NCBI GenBank assembly: GCA_021399445.1
Contig: JAJTUQ010000001.1
Location: 3,534,001 to 3,598,000 of the forward strand
Length of the DNA stretch: 64,000 bases
From: Xylogone sp. PMI_703
Lineage: Eukaryota > Ascomycota > Leotiomycetes
Direction of reading: 5' to 3'
Under the pieces are notes generated by a model. The model had not been told where the DNA came from. It did no database searches and was given only the letters and a program-made list of their open reading frames with translations. Positions 53,309 through 64,000 of this stretch are shown in pieces. How positions within the stretch are numbered: position 1 is the stretch's first letter; every line of letters begins with the position of its first letter. The translations under genes were made by a program, and so were the position numbers.

Positions 53309-53653
53309 ATGTCCTCCCATAATGATTCAGCACTTGTCCTACTCTCAGTCTCGAACCTCAAGAAGATTAATGTTGACTATACCCCTGAGTGGGTTCGGGG
53401 CAAACCCAACCACTACATCGACAACGTTATCTTCCCCCGTGTGTTAACCGACAAAAAATATAAGTACCGCATAGTCAAAGGCGAGGAAGATTTGGGGGTG
53501 CAGGATGCGTATTCTGTGCATGAAGATGGCTCACAGAAGGTTAACTTCCTTGAATACAACAAGGGTTATGGCATTGACGACACAATCACCATCAAAGTCT
53601 ACGTGGTTGACCCAGATAACGGCAACCAATACCTCATTGCTCAGTGGAAGTAA
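53309..53653 (+). CDS. Fungal immunomodulatory protein (FIP / Ling Zhi-8 / Fve family), 114 aa
   Basis: Single exon from ATG 53309 ([19 protein letters not shown]) to TAA. Family landmarks are plain: [73 protein letters not shown] and a terminal IAQWK, so it is collinear with LZ-8-type FIPs over its whole length. FIPs are small non-glycosylated proteins with an N-terminal amphipathic helix that drives dimer formation and a fibronectin-III/immunoglobulin-like beta sandwich; they agglutinate blood cells and activate animal lymphocytes. They lack Cys, and this one has none. Known members are mostly from basidiomycete mushrooms, with few in ascomycetes. Its natural role in the fungus is unknown. 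There is no classical signal peptide, as is usual for the family. Confidence 0.93.
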   Translation: MSSHNDSALVLLSVSNLKKINVDYTPEWVRGKPNHYIDNVIFPRVLTDKKYKYRIVKGEEDLGVQDAYSVHEDGSQKVNFLEYNKGYGIDDTITIKVYVVDPDNGNQYLIAQWK

Positions 53654-54513
53654 GCAAAAGGATAGTATGACAGGCTAGTCCACTTATCTAGGAGTCACAG
53701 GAGTGAACGGATATTTTATTATGTGGTTGAATGTCACGCTGGACTGATAAAGGGTCTTATTGACAAGTAGACTATTAACGCTCATTAGATAAATATTTCT
53801 TGATTTTGGCCGGCCAAAGTTCAATCCCCTAAATCCAGACTGTGCATTTCGTAACGTAGTAGGCAAAAGCCATACCTATGAGAAGAATTTCAACTGTTTG
53901 ATTACTCTATGCGTTCTTGTAAAAAATCATACCGATACAACTAATAATGCAAGAGAAGCATTATTCCACGGCTCGATGAGCAAATTCCAAGAACCATTAC
54001 AAGTGTCTCCTAGGTCAAGCTTATTAACATAAGTTAGCTAATCGGAGTATTTTCTGTCCTTTCCAACGGTCGTCGGTTTCGCACACGATTCGCCCTTAAC
54101 AACCACCACTTGTAACCGTTCGGCATTGCGGGCGGACAGACCCTGTAATACGGCACTCGCTGACGACATTGTTCCCAGATTCTTGACAACCTCTGACGTC
54201 CTCACCCAACGTCGCATTGAATCTTACCGTTGATCCCGCCACCGCGCAACAGCACCCTTCCAGCAAGTTTCCAAGTCTTTGATTGCAAGAGCAATCCAAT
54301 GAATATTTCCATCGCAAACACGTGGAGAGCGTATCTGGACATTGCCATGAGATTCGCAAAATGGAAGTGGCATCACAGAGTGCTCAGAGACGGGTGTATC
54401 TGGAGTTCTGTGGAACTCCAAAGGAGCTCCACAGCTTCTTCCCTTTATATGCCTAGTTAATACTCAACAGCTGCGTGTTTTCCTTAGAATTGGCTGCATA
54501 GAGCACACTAAGC
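53654..54513. other. Intergenic region upstream of phosphate-type transporter
   Basis: About 0.86 kb holding the FIP 3' end and the transporter promoter. Small frames (54096-54421) overlap on the minus strand without motifs. Confidence 0.5.
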
Positions 54514-56478
54514 ATGGTCAACTCTCATTCTGCAGAGAAAGGCAACAATGGTGCTGGCCGCATCGCACCTGGAGTCAGGCCAGATATGCTCGTTTATCTA
54601 CCTGATGCTCCTAAAGAGATCCAATCCTTACTCAACGACGAACTATATCCCGAGGACGCTTACGCCGACAATATCTACTGGGCAGACTTGCCACGAAAGC
54701 AGCGCTCCGCATGGATAGAGCGCCAATATAGACAAGAGTCTGTACGCGAGTTCCGTGAAATCTGGGCCTCGTTCAAGCGGGATCCTCTCACACCATTTGG
54801 GCTGTATTTTCGCAACTACGTGGTAACCGGATTGGGGTTCTTCACTGAAGGATATACCCTCTTTTCAGTAGGGAACATCTTGGTTCTCTTCCAAGCCGTG
54901 TGGCATGACTGCTTCAAGATATACCAAGTGTGCAACAAGACTTGGGTCGAGACTATCAATTATCTGGAAATTGTTGGCATTATCTTCGGACAAATTGTCG
55001 TTGGCATCATAGGCGATTGGATTGGCCGACGCTGGGGAATCATCCAAGATGCCTTGATTATGTTTATGGGAACCGTCATGCTGACCGCAATGTGGGGGAC
55101 TTCACTGAATGGCTGGGTTATCTGTTATGCCTTCTCTCTCTGGTGGTTTGGAGTGGGCGTAGGAGGAGAATATCCGATGACTAGTATCATGGCGATGGAG
55201 GGCGTCCACGGAAAAGGTACAACGCGAGCTGATAAACTCCATCGGGGTCGAAGTGTTGCACTGGCGTTCTTGATGCAAGTAAGTTTTACCATAAGACACC
55301 ACTAGAAGCGCTGGTATTAATACACATTTCAGGGATGGGGTCAAGTGGTGAACCAAGTCGTATTGATTCTACTTCTTCTCATCTTCCACGGTGGTGGGAA
55401 TCCCCCATATAGCGAAACATCCGCACAATACACATTCCGCGTCTCATTTGCCTTCATCGCTGTCTTCCTTCTTCTCTTGATCTACATCCGTGTCTTCAGG
55501 CTTCGTAATGCCGACCACAGTATCCAGGCAGCAAAGCGTCGCTCTCAAATGGATGGCTATGATTTCGTCTCCCTTAAGCTCGTCAGCAGACACTACTGGC
55601 ATCGCCTCCTTGCAACCTCGGTTTGTTGGTTCTGTAACGATTTTCCATTCTATGGAAATCAAATATTTCGCAATGTCTTCTTACAGCTTGTGACGGGAAA
55701 CGAAAATGAAGTTATGACACTTTGGCTGTACAATCTGATCAACGTAGGTTGTGAGCTGGTAGGATACTATCTTGCTGCACTTCTTATAGATCACAAAGCA
55801 TATGGTCGCAAACGAATGCAGGCTGTTGGATTCCTTATGTCATTTATTCTCTATATTATTGCTGCAGCTATCTTTCCTACGCTTGACAAAAAGGGACCAG
55901 GAGGCCATACTTTCGAGTTCATATACTTCTTCTCCTCATTTTGGATTCAGTTTGGTCCCAACTCAACTACTTTTCTACTTGCTGCCGAAGTCTATCCGGT
56001 GCCGGTTCGTGCCACTGCCCATGGATTTAGTGCAGCAGTAGGCAAGCTAGGAGCACTGGCTGCAACGGTTTTATACAACTATATCGGGAATAGAACGAAA
56101 TTCTGGGTGGTTTGCTGGTTTGCATTACTGGGATTTTGCCTAACAGTTATCTTTGTTCCTGATACAACAGGACTGGATCTTCGTGAGCAGGAGCGCTACT
56201 GGCAGTTCGTCCGCGAGGGAAGAGAAAACGAATACCACGGTATCGCGATCCATCCACGACATCTTTCTTGGTATGAGCGGTTTGTGCTCCACAGACATAA
56301 AAATTACAACCCAAACCTAGATGGGAAAGATAAACTCAATGAGCTACGCAAGCTCTATGAGCAAACTCAGATGCATAAAGTGTCGGAGGACGATCAGACG
56401 TTGAACGATACGTTGAATGAGAAAGCTCAATCGTATTTTGAATGGGAGAAGAAAGGTAGTCCAACGGAGACTAATTAA
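54514..56478 (+). CDS. MFS phosphate-type transporter (PHO84/GIT1-like), 636 aa
   Basis: Two exons, 54514-55278 and 55333-56478, with a 54-nt intron; the CDS is 1911 nt. ATG opens MVNSHSAEKGNNGAGRIAPG. About 12 membrane segments belong to the sugar/phosphate:H+ symporter group. Motifs: TEGYTLFSVGNILVLF (TM1), the loop 2-3 signature GDWIGRRWG, WWFGVGVGGEYPMTSIMA (TM4, the GGEYP of phosphate porters), WFCNDFPFYGNQIF (TM7), and AAEVYPVPVRATAHGFSAAVGKLGA (TM10). The long hydrophilic N-terminus (about 100 residues) contains DNIYWADLPRKQR, typical of a fungal subgroup of inorganic-phosphate or glycerophosphodiester transporters. Plasma-membrane location is expected. The exact substrate cannot be told from sequence. 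Confidence 0.9.
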
Positions 56479-57230
56479 CTCCCAAGTATTGAGAGAGCTA
56501 TCTCGAAGTTGTTTGTGCCTGCCCCCTTTTCAACTGCTCTCATGTCCATAGTCGAGGCTTTTTTTTCCCATAATATATTAGGGAAGGTGTATTAATATTG
56601 TTGAAATTTATTAGTCGTGCCAAATATGTACAATAGCTGTATTGAGCTTAATAATGAGAATAACTAGTAAATTTTGTATGAGTTGCTACTTTCCCAATAT
56701 AGTATAGAGGAATTTGGTACGACGTTGGAGCTAGCAAAGGGAGGATAGAACATATTTGTAGTAGAACGGCATCATTTATGTAAGAGGCTGCAATTGTGCA
56801 AATTGCAAACCATGTTGGCTTGATCCAATCAGAATCTCTAATCAGTTGCTAGGCGAGCATTCTGATTGGATGAAATCAATACAGTTTGCATAGCTTGCAC
56901 AATTGCAACACGATGTCATGTTCCCCTCTGTGAATTTATCAAGTTGTCCAATTCAATGTGATTAATTACAATCTCTTCCGATCAGTGGAATGCAGCACTC
57001 TCGTAAGCTTAGTCTGACATGAAGTTTATATGTAATGAAACTTGACGTAAGCTGCAGCCAAATTGTTTATCACGAGAATCAGCGCTACAAGAGACATATC
57101 TAGCAGCTTTTGCTACCCACATCCGAACATTGAACATTCTGATCTTATCTCAAACCCAGTCTACATCCCAATCTTCTATAACTTTAGCTGAAATTAATTT
57201 AGATAACTTGTTTGCACTATCTGCTCCCAA
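56479..57230. other. Convergent spacer containing a MITE-like hairpin
   Basis: About 0.75 kb between convergent gene ends (transporter and CYP68-like P450). The only structure recognised is the inverted repeat at 56789-56907, listed separately. Confidence 0.6.
56789..56907. repeat. MITE-like imperfect hairpin, 119 bp
   Basis: The ends TGCAATTGTGCAA (56789) and TTGCACAATTGCA (to 56907) are perfect inverted copies. The arms continue imperfectly for about 48 nt to ATCCAATCAGAAT / ATTCTGATTGGAT around a loop of about 22 nt. No open frame lies inside. This is the form of a small foldback or MITE-type element inserted between two convergent genes. A clear target-site duplication is not visible, and a folded RNA is an alternative. 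Confidence 0.65.
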
Positions 57231-59165
57231 TCAGGCAGTTGCCTTTCTACGTCTAATTTGAAAAACACTCTCGGTGGGAGGCATATAATTGGTCGAAATC
57301 CACAACGATTGCGGCCGACTAGCCAGAGGTTTCACATCGTAATTCATCAATAAATAAGCTAAAATTAGCTTCATTTCTGCCGCTGCAAAATGGCGCCCTG
57401 GACTATTTGGTATTAGTGATATTGATCCTTAATGAAATGCAACAGCTTACCAAGCATGTCTCCCGTGCCCAAAGGCTAGATGAGTGGCTGAAGTTGTAGC
57501 TAGACTTTCAGTAAATCCCGACTCCTGACGCTGCTTCGTATTTACATAACGATATGGTAAATACTCGTCTGCTTGAGAGTAGATCGTTTCATCTCGATGA
57601 ATTGACCACTGCGGCGCAGTGATAGTCGCGCCATATGGGACATGCAGTCCATTTGAGAGTGTTATGCCGCTTTTCGTGACAACCTAATTAATGCAATATT
57701 CAGCTGCGACCTTAACCTGATAGTGTCTTCTCTAAATATGATTGAATTTCTCATGAATTTCTCACCTTTCTTGTGCAGCCTCTGGTTCCAAAAGATGATA
57801 ATCTCATGCTTTCCCTGATTGCGCTGTCAACCTTGACCATCTTACTCAAACTGCGCATAGTCCACATTCCGTTCTCGGATTTGAGGGCAGTTTCTACTTC
57901 CTCTCTAAGGTCTGCAATCAAATTCTCCGCATCCACGAAGCTGTAAATATCCACAAGTGCGTGCGTAGTAGCTGCCGATACCGTTTGAACCGCTGCAAGA
58001 CTGAAAAGCATGAGCCTGTATGATAAGACTTCGGCTGTCCTCTCCTCTGGTTCTGGAAGTGTCAAACTGCGGTTTATGTGCCACTGTGTGATATCCTTTG
58101 TGATTTATGTAAGTATCTATACTTTATTCTAGCTTGAAGGGAGTCTAACTCGTGATGTGCTAACATCGGGATTGAGGCTTTGTTTGTCTTTCAGCCTCAT
58201 TTCCAGCTCAGGGATAACGTATTTTGCAAAGGCATGGTAGTTTTTCCTATTTGGAAATGTAAAAATATATCCAAGGAGCCTGATTTTCCATCAAATGATT
58301 AGTATTCATCATTGAAGAAGTTGTGGTATGCTTACGGCCGGAGATACTTAGGACACATCCCAATCATAGTCGCGCCTACAAATAATCCTTTGCCAAATTC
58401 TCGAACTGCGCATATAAGCTCTCTATTACGACCTGAATACTATATTAGCTCCAATATATCCAATTCAAGGCATTAATGAGAGATTTTTATACAGAGAGGA
58501 CGTCCAATGACAAAATAGTTTCCGACTTGAGAAGCAACGTCCTCGACAACGTCGAAAATTCGAACATCATGCCAGTTCTCGTCTATACCGACGGCACTTG
58601 TAATACCGTCACTGACTTCTTCCATCATTTCAGCTATCTGTGGTGGGACTAATTTGTTCAGATATCGAACAGCTGGCACATGTACAACATAGAAATATCG
58701 AATAACAACACGACTGATAAGAGTCCACCAAGGCTGAAGCTGATCTTTCAAAGTTTCAAATAAACTCAGACTCTCATCTGATAATGAGAGCAAGCGGCCG
58801 AGCTCTGAAGGTGGCACTACTACATCTGTACAGAGGCTATTTGGCAAGATAAATGGTTTATTTTGCTTGGTATACTGTTTTGTATATCAGGGCCAGCTCA
58901 AGCAGGATTCAACGTCGGAGAAAATAGGACTTCTCTCAAGTACCTTGTGATAGCCATCCTCTACCATTCCTTTCGCCTGAAACATGCTTTGGATGCCTAC
59001 AACAGACCAAGGTAGGAGAGGAAAATGCATCCCGACTCGAGGGACACCTTTCGGTAGGCCAGTCCAATATGAGCGTATTATTTCAACGGCAACAAAGACC
59101 AACAAAAGAGCGGTAGACGCTGTAAGCCAATCGCCATTGAAAATGGGAAGGTTCGTTGTGTTCAT
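57231..59165 (-). CDS. Cytochrome P450, CYP68/ent-kaurene-oxidase-like, 516 aa, seven exons
   Basis: Exons: 59165-58944, 58874-58493, 58432-58336, 58279-58165, 58095-57766, 57683-57451 and 57402-57231; the spliced length is 1551 nt. ATG 59165 gives MNTTNLPIFNGDWLTASTALLLVFVAVEII with one ER anchor; the longer frame starts with TTG. Motifs: QTVSAATTHAL in the I-helix position, ExxR in AIRESMRLSS, GTRGCTRKV after an intron, and the heme loop FGHGRHACPGRHFA made by splicing inside the Cys codon. The overall pattern resembles fungal CYP68-type oxidases (gibberellin P450-1 and relatives), which oxidise terpenoids and other hydrophobic metabolites. The substrate is unknown. A divergent CmcJ/AsaB-like oxygenase starts about 1.15 kb away, a pairing common in biosynthetic clusters. 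There is no defect in the frame. Confidence 0.9.
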
Positions 59166-60319
59166 TTTTGCCCTATGGGTCAAACGGCTTTACACTCTTG
59201 AGAATCCGCATGAAGATGGTGTTCAACAAGTAGGCGTGAGAAGATCTTAAATGAATTCGTGTATATTACTAGACTACAGCAATTACAGCACAAAGAAGAC
59301 GGGAAAAGAGAAGCAACGTTATCGTGGTACAAGGCAAGTTCCAAATTGGAAATCGAGGACCAGGGTCAACATTTCCGGACTGAAGTTTAGTAATACCGTA
59401 AATGAGGTTATGACCTCCATTCTCCCGTCAGCCCACAAATAAATAACTCCGGTAATCTGTACGACTAGGGATTAGAATAATGATTCAAGAATGCTAGGTC
59501 ATAGAGCATAAGTTATCATACACAAACTAGGGTATTAGCTCCATACTCGCTGCTCTAGTCTAGTCAGGTCGATTATTATCAATTCCAAATCATCAACGCA
59601 CACGACGATATCACAGCTCCAGTGCTGTATGTAAGACTCAGGGTGCGTTAAACTTGCGGTAAAATTATCACACAATGCAAACAAACAGATAGTACTGGGT
59701 GCCTTGTAAGATAAGAAAGATATGCGGGGACACGGGAATCAACTATCCTACTATACTTTCATACAGGCCCTATTAAACCACCGCCCCACATCTTCGCACT
59801 ATTACTTAAAGAGAAACTTATCCATACAATTCCACGACAGAGCACAGACGTCAAATGGTGGTTTAATCGGGCTTGTAGTAAAGTACAACTACAGTACGAT
59901 TTACAGTGAGTGTCGCGCTAATGGATTACGGATGGAATGGCCTTGCATAGCAGCATTTTACGCACTATGCTTAAGGGGGTTATAGATAGTTCCGCATCGC
60001 GAATCAATACATCGAGTACACCTACCGTACCATGGCTCATAAATTGTCCGGGTACCTCTAGAAGCGGATATCAGGGAAGCAAGCAGCCGGAGCCGCGGAG
60101 AGGTTCTCCTCCAAAACTTCCAAAATGACCAAGCGGGCTGGAACTTCGCAGGGTCATGCTAAATCACCAACCCTGAGGACCATACTGCACCCCCTTGCCA
60201 GCCCCATGGCCTGCAATAGGGTTTGCCATGAGCTGGTTGAAAATGGCTACTTATAAGCATTACGATATCCAAGATATGATGACCGGGGCGCCATTTTACC
60301 GTCACGAAGTCTTTACACT
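59166..60319. promoter_or_regulatory. Divergent intergenic region, P450 / CmcJ-like oxygenase
   Basis: About 1.15 kb between two divergent starts. Open frames at 59722-60128 (+) have no motifs. It probably contains the promoters of both genes. Confidence 0.45.
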
Positions 60320-61219
60320 ATGGCAGCAGAAATTTTGATCTCGCAACCACCTCGTGGTGCTCACAGCTCCGTATATTATCTTAAGGAGTCTAGCGATGGT
60401 ACATCACCAGAGCTCATAGATATTGCCACTCTTAACCCTGAATTTGTAGATGCCCAGCAGGTTTTCATTAAGGATGTGCGTGGGATTGAAGACACGTTTA
60501 CTCTTGAAAATCATGGCTTCCAGTACATACGACACTCTTCCTCTGTGAAGAACTTTTCGGATGATGAAGAGGTCCGGCAATACCACTATGACGAGGTAAA
60601 GAAGCTTGTCAAAGAGTTGTAAGCAAAGACTACGAGCTATGCTGAGCATTGCTAAAAAGTGAGAACTGATTGAGGAGGCAGATGTGGAGCCAGTGAAGTT
60701 CTCATCTTCCACCATTTTGTTCGCAACGCTCCCAGAGAACTGAGCATAAACTCTACCTATAAAGGTCCAACGGCGCAGCCTCATATAGATATATCTCCCG
60801 CATATGCCCCGCACGTGCTTCAAGAGAACTTCCCTTCCGAGTATGAAGCTATTATGGGCAAGCATTGGATGATTTTGAATCTTTGGAGGCCTTTACGAAC
60901 AATACACAGAGATCCACTCGCGGTCACAGATGCAACCTCAGTGGCGGATACTGATCACTTAGTTTTCACATACCCTCAGATGGACAATACCGGTACAAGG
61001 GTGCCTGTACAAGGCATGTTTACCAGAAAAGGGAAGGGGACACATAAGTGGTACTATCTCAGCGAGCAGACACCAGAGGAAGTATTGGCATTCAAAATAC
61101 ACGATAGCGATCAGAGCTCTAAGACGAGGGTGGCGCCTCATACGAGTTTTCAAGATCCTGCTTACAATGATTTCCCAACAAGAGAGAGTATTGAAGTGAG
61201 ATGCATTGTAGCATTTTAA
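60320..61219 (+). CDS. CmcJ/NvfI/AsaB-type non-heme oxygenase-like protein, 278 aa
   Basis: Two exons, 60320-60618 and 60682-61219; the CDS is 837 nt. ATG opens MAAEILISQPPRGAHSSVYYL. Splicing (GTAAGC..GGCAG) joins KKLVKEL to CGASEVLIFHHFVRNAPREL. Family hallmarks: TAQPHIDISP, GKHWMILNLWRPLRTIHRDPLAVTDA, GTHKWYYLSEQTPEEVLAFKIHDS, RVAPHTSFQDPAY and the end RESIEVRCIVAF. This family (cephem-methoxylase P8-related, AsaB, GA4-desaturase-like annotations) belongs to iron/2-oxoglutarate-type oxygenases used in fungal secondary metabolism. His in PHID(S), His in APHTSF and Arg in the terminal RESIEVR are candidates for metal and 2-oxoglutarate ligands. It is probably cytosolic and may work with the divergent CYP68-like P450. 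Confidence 0.88.
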
Positions 61220-64000
61220 GAAGAAGACAGCGGACATGAAGGAATCGGTGGAATGATACCACAAGGAAACGCCCGGTCAAGTGGTCAGTTCTTTCAATCA
61301 TCTCTAGGAATCAGAATGATAATAGCACATTTTAATTGGAGATAACTTCTTCGAAGTGTCTTAGGAGTAGAATAGTTAAAGTCATGAGGTCAGATGATAA
61401 TGTGAGCTGTACTCTGCACTTCCCCAATTGAGTAAATCTCGGTCTATGAAAGCAGAGACCTAGAAACTTAGCACTGCTAAATGTAGGAGTATCATTCAGA
61501 TGGGTCCGCTCCATCGTAAGTAATAAACTGGCAGTTCTATGTCTTGATAGGATAGGGATTATACCCACAGTAGCAATCGAGCCTTTACGCGAACAGCTCC
61601 ACATGGACATGGTAGAAGGAGTTGATCTTCCGCTGACAGACGGGAGAAAGGACGGACAGCTACTCTACGACATGCCATGAGTTTCATATCCAAGAGCCGC
61701 CTGCGACTTAGGACCTGCTCTCGCTCCTTGATTTAATTTTGAGTCACTTTCAATCCTGGATCAGTTGCGGCCGAATCAAAGATCTACATTTACGCTCTCT
61801 CGAACTATGTTGGTTAGGTGAACGAGAAAGCCTGGGCCTGTAGTGCTTACTATCCTCGGCCAACATCGAATACCGATTTGATAATCGTCCGTTCGCTCAA
61901 TCGGCATTCATTTTTGCCCGAGGATACGAGTATAATTAAAACCTGAATAGTGTATTGTATCATATTATAAAAGTTAAAGTTGGGCACGGTAGATGGGCAC
62001 CCCTGCTTTCCCCGATCGAGTACTGCAACGCATCATTAAGTTCATCCGTATGCATGGATCACGTACGGAGTAAGCCGCGAGCAATTCAGTCTATCAGACA
62101 TGACATTTCCAATTACGCGTAACAAGTGTTTATCAGCTATTACTGATCATCGGCCATTTGTTGCACCGTATTGGAGCTGGTTCACCAAACTGGTCTCTGT
62201 TGTATTACATTGTCATTTGCATCTTACTTGCATGATACCAAGCCTAAGTAAACCGATGCAGCCTCACTTATGGGTGTCGTAATATTAGGCTTGAGTGGTG
62301 GTTCTGCATGCAAACAAATTGAAGGTGCATAGAGACTTAGTTTTCAAGATCACATACTCGTTTGTACTACGGTAAGCAACGGAGCATTTTCTACATTTGG
62401 TTTGTAGTTGAACTTTGTTGTCGAGGTGTTACAAAGAGCAATAGACTTGGCATGTGATCGACCATCTGGTAGGGGGATGTGCCGGACTTACTTACTTCAT
62501 GAAGTCAGGTATTTTATATTGAAATCCCAGTCAAAATGTCTCAATATACTCTGCCTAGTGGGCTTACTGATCTTCTATGTCTTCTCCATCTATTAGCCTG
62601 TAATCGCATATAGCTATAACCATGCCACAACAAGGTTTCTATCCGTCACGCTACACAAAGATCCCCCGTTCCCTTACAATTGGGCTTTCTGTTCCGTCCG
62701 ACTCAACACTCCTGGTCTATAATCTGTTTCCCGCACCGGAAGTTGGGCAAATATGCATACTGCAGATTATAGATACGATATATTTATCCATCATATCATA
62801 CGCGGAATAACGAGTTGCGCGATTTTACGGCCAAATAACGGCGAGTGCTTCACCCTCGTGCAAGCGTTCTTTTGAGGTTCTATTTGAAGACGTAATGGAC
62901 AGTTTTACAGTTGCTCCTTATGCACGAAAGCATCTCTCGGGAGTTGTTATTAGCAAGAAGGCTAAGCATTGGTGATGGGGGTCCTAACCTAACCCTATAC
63001 AGCTCAAGGAATACAGCACAATAGTTAGTGAGAAGTGAGCTGACTCAGGCTGTAGATTAATATTCGAGATAACGTATTCCCCGGTTTGTCCGGCCCCTTT
63101 TAGGTCAAATTTGTGCAAGGGCGCCCTCCAGCAATATCAACAATCACATTGTCATATGCAGCGAGAGCCATTTTGTCTAACTGTATGGTTACTGTTGTAT
63201 ACTGATTCTGGACAACCGGTGCTGGTTTATTCTGTGACCATGTCGTATCGGCATGGTTGTATGACCTGAGATCATAACTAATAGTATTCAGGGTATTAGG
63301 GAAGATAAAGAAAGACATGTGCACAAATATATCAGCCCAATTAGCTACATGCTGAGAGTTTACCTCGTGTAACTGTACAGTTGCCGGTATTCCTAAAGGA
63401 CGATTTGCACGATTTTGGCCTAAAGTTCAGTGGCCGGATAAAACCGGGAGATACGTTAATGACATACTGTAGTGTCACAGTAGAGGTTCAGTCAAGGCAA
63501 GGAGTATAGCAATCAGCTTACTATATAACTGCAGTACAATTTAAATGGGTGTATATTACTATCTCCCTCCCCGCCGAATTCCCCACCCCTCCAGTCGAGT
63601 ATACAAGCTTGGCGTTCTGATTGCTCAATCCCTTATATTGTGGATACTTTCTGCATGAAAAATATTACCGGAATAACAGTAAAGCTCCTTCCATAGGCAC
63701 TCATACATTGATTATGCCAACTACAGACTAAAGCTCATTATTGTGCTGCGCAATATCGTTGCTGAATTTAATGCTGACGTTCACACTGTGCAGCTGCACC
63801 TCGGCTCCCTGTTTACTGTATGATTAAGTATTCGCGGCAGTACGGATGTACACCTCCCCATGTCCTAACGTGCAGGGTACGCTGCGCTGATCGTGGAGCT
63901 GCGTATTAGTCGGAACTACCGTATGATAATTATGACTAAATAGAATATCAAAGTCTCATCTTTTGTTCAATAATCTCATCGACACTTTGCACGGTTAACC
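61220..64000. other. Right-end region without supported intact gene
   Basis: About 2.8 kb, mostly short motif-free frames. A minus-strand stretch of about 95 codons (about 63100-63400) reads through into TLGQNRANRPLGIPATVQL, SQHVANWADIFVHMSFFIFP and ISYDLRSYNHADTTWSQNK without an in-frame start; it looks like the 3' exon or debris of an unknown gene (listed separately). Nothing else is recognised up to the window end. Confidence 0.45.
63100..63410 (-). pseudogene. Orphan coding-like fragment, unknown family
   Basis: An open stretch ending LAAYDNVIVDIAGGRPCTNLT and stop at 63100. It extends upstream in frame past 63324 to a TGA at about 63425, with protein-like composition (alternating Asn, Val and Thr; YDLRSYNHADTTW). 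No ATG opens it, apart from an internal one (HMSFF), and no clear acceptor site was found. I do not recognise the family. It could be the last exon of a gene broken upstream. Confidence 0.35.

Noticed and set aside
60600..60690. Stop codon after KKLVKEL in the CmcJ-like gene
   Set aside because: A 63-nt GTAAGC..GGCAG intron restores CGASEVLIFHHF in frame.
1..64000. CRISPR arrays, prokaryotic operons, ribosome-binding sites
   Set aside because: The genome is eukaryotic with spliceosomal introns; no regularly spaced identical repeats were seen.

Overview
The window looks like genomic DNA of a filamentous ascomycete (Pezizomycotina). Most multi-exon genes have introns of about 45-75 nt with GT donors, CTRAY-type branch sites and AG acceptors. 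The gene content is also typical: Zn2Cys6 regulators, a HET-domain protein, a PNP_UDP-type NLR relic, several P450s, GMC and FAD oxidases, and a CmcJ/AsaB-type oxygenase. I cannot place it to genus. No rRNA, tRNA, CRISPR array or intact transposase was seen.

Left third (1-20 kb): an accessory, partly decayed region. An MFS drug-efflux-type transporter (530-2279), a Zn2Cys6 regulator (4445-6340), an AMP-binding acyl-CoA ligase (15350-17351) and a fungal cystathionine gamma-synthase-type PLP enzyme (18034-19969) are recognisable almost end to end. Each carries an in-frame stop plus at least one single-base frame break that no intron explains. Between them lie intact genes: an SDR reductase (3167-4104), a membrane-anchored fucose-lectin-like protein (7251-8563), a HET protein (9885-12035) and a GMC oxidoreductase (12461-14173). 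The set resembles a dying secondary-metabolism or detoxification cluster, although base errors in the assembly could contribute. Palindrome-rich, transposon-like DNA sits at 14.5-15.2 kb.

Middle (20-45 kb): an unknown 212-aa protein, a two-exon secreted protein with 12 cysteines (effector-like), and an amidase pseudogene that has lost the loop carrying its catalytic lysine. Then comes a coherent intact catabolic group: an HSL-type esterase, a Zn2Cys6 regulator, a FAD amine oxidase of the fructosyl-amino-acid/sarcosine oxidase type, two convergent paralogous S9 (prolyl oligopeptidase-like) peptidases, and a secreted PL26-type exo-rhamnogalacturonan lyase.

Right third (45-64 kb): an unknown conserved 444-aa protein, a four-exon P450, a broken PNP_UDP/coiled-coil NLR-type gene, a fungal immunomodulatory protein (FIP, Ling Zhi-8/Fve family; best known from basidiomycete mushrooms), a phosphate-type MFS transporter, a MITE-like hairpin, a seven-exon CYP68-like P450 and a CmcJ/AsaB-type oxygenase. 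The last 2.8 kb holds no supported intact gene.

Gene models were built by hand from splice sites. For SDR, lectin, Cys-rich protein, esterase, second TF, FAD oxidase, S9 copy A, both P450s, transporter and CmcJ-like gene, the spliced length divides exactly by three. That supports both the models and the contrast with the broken genes.
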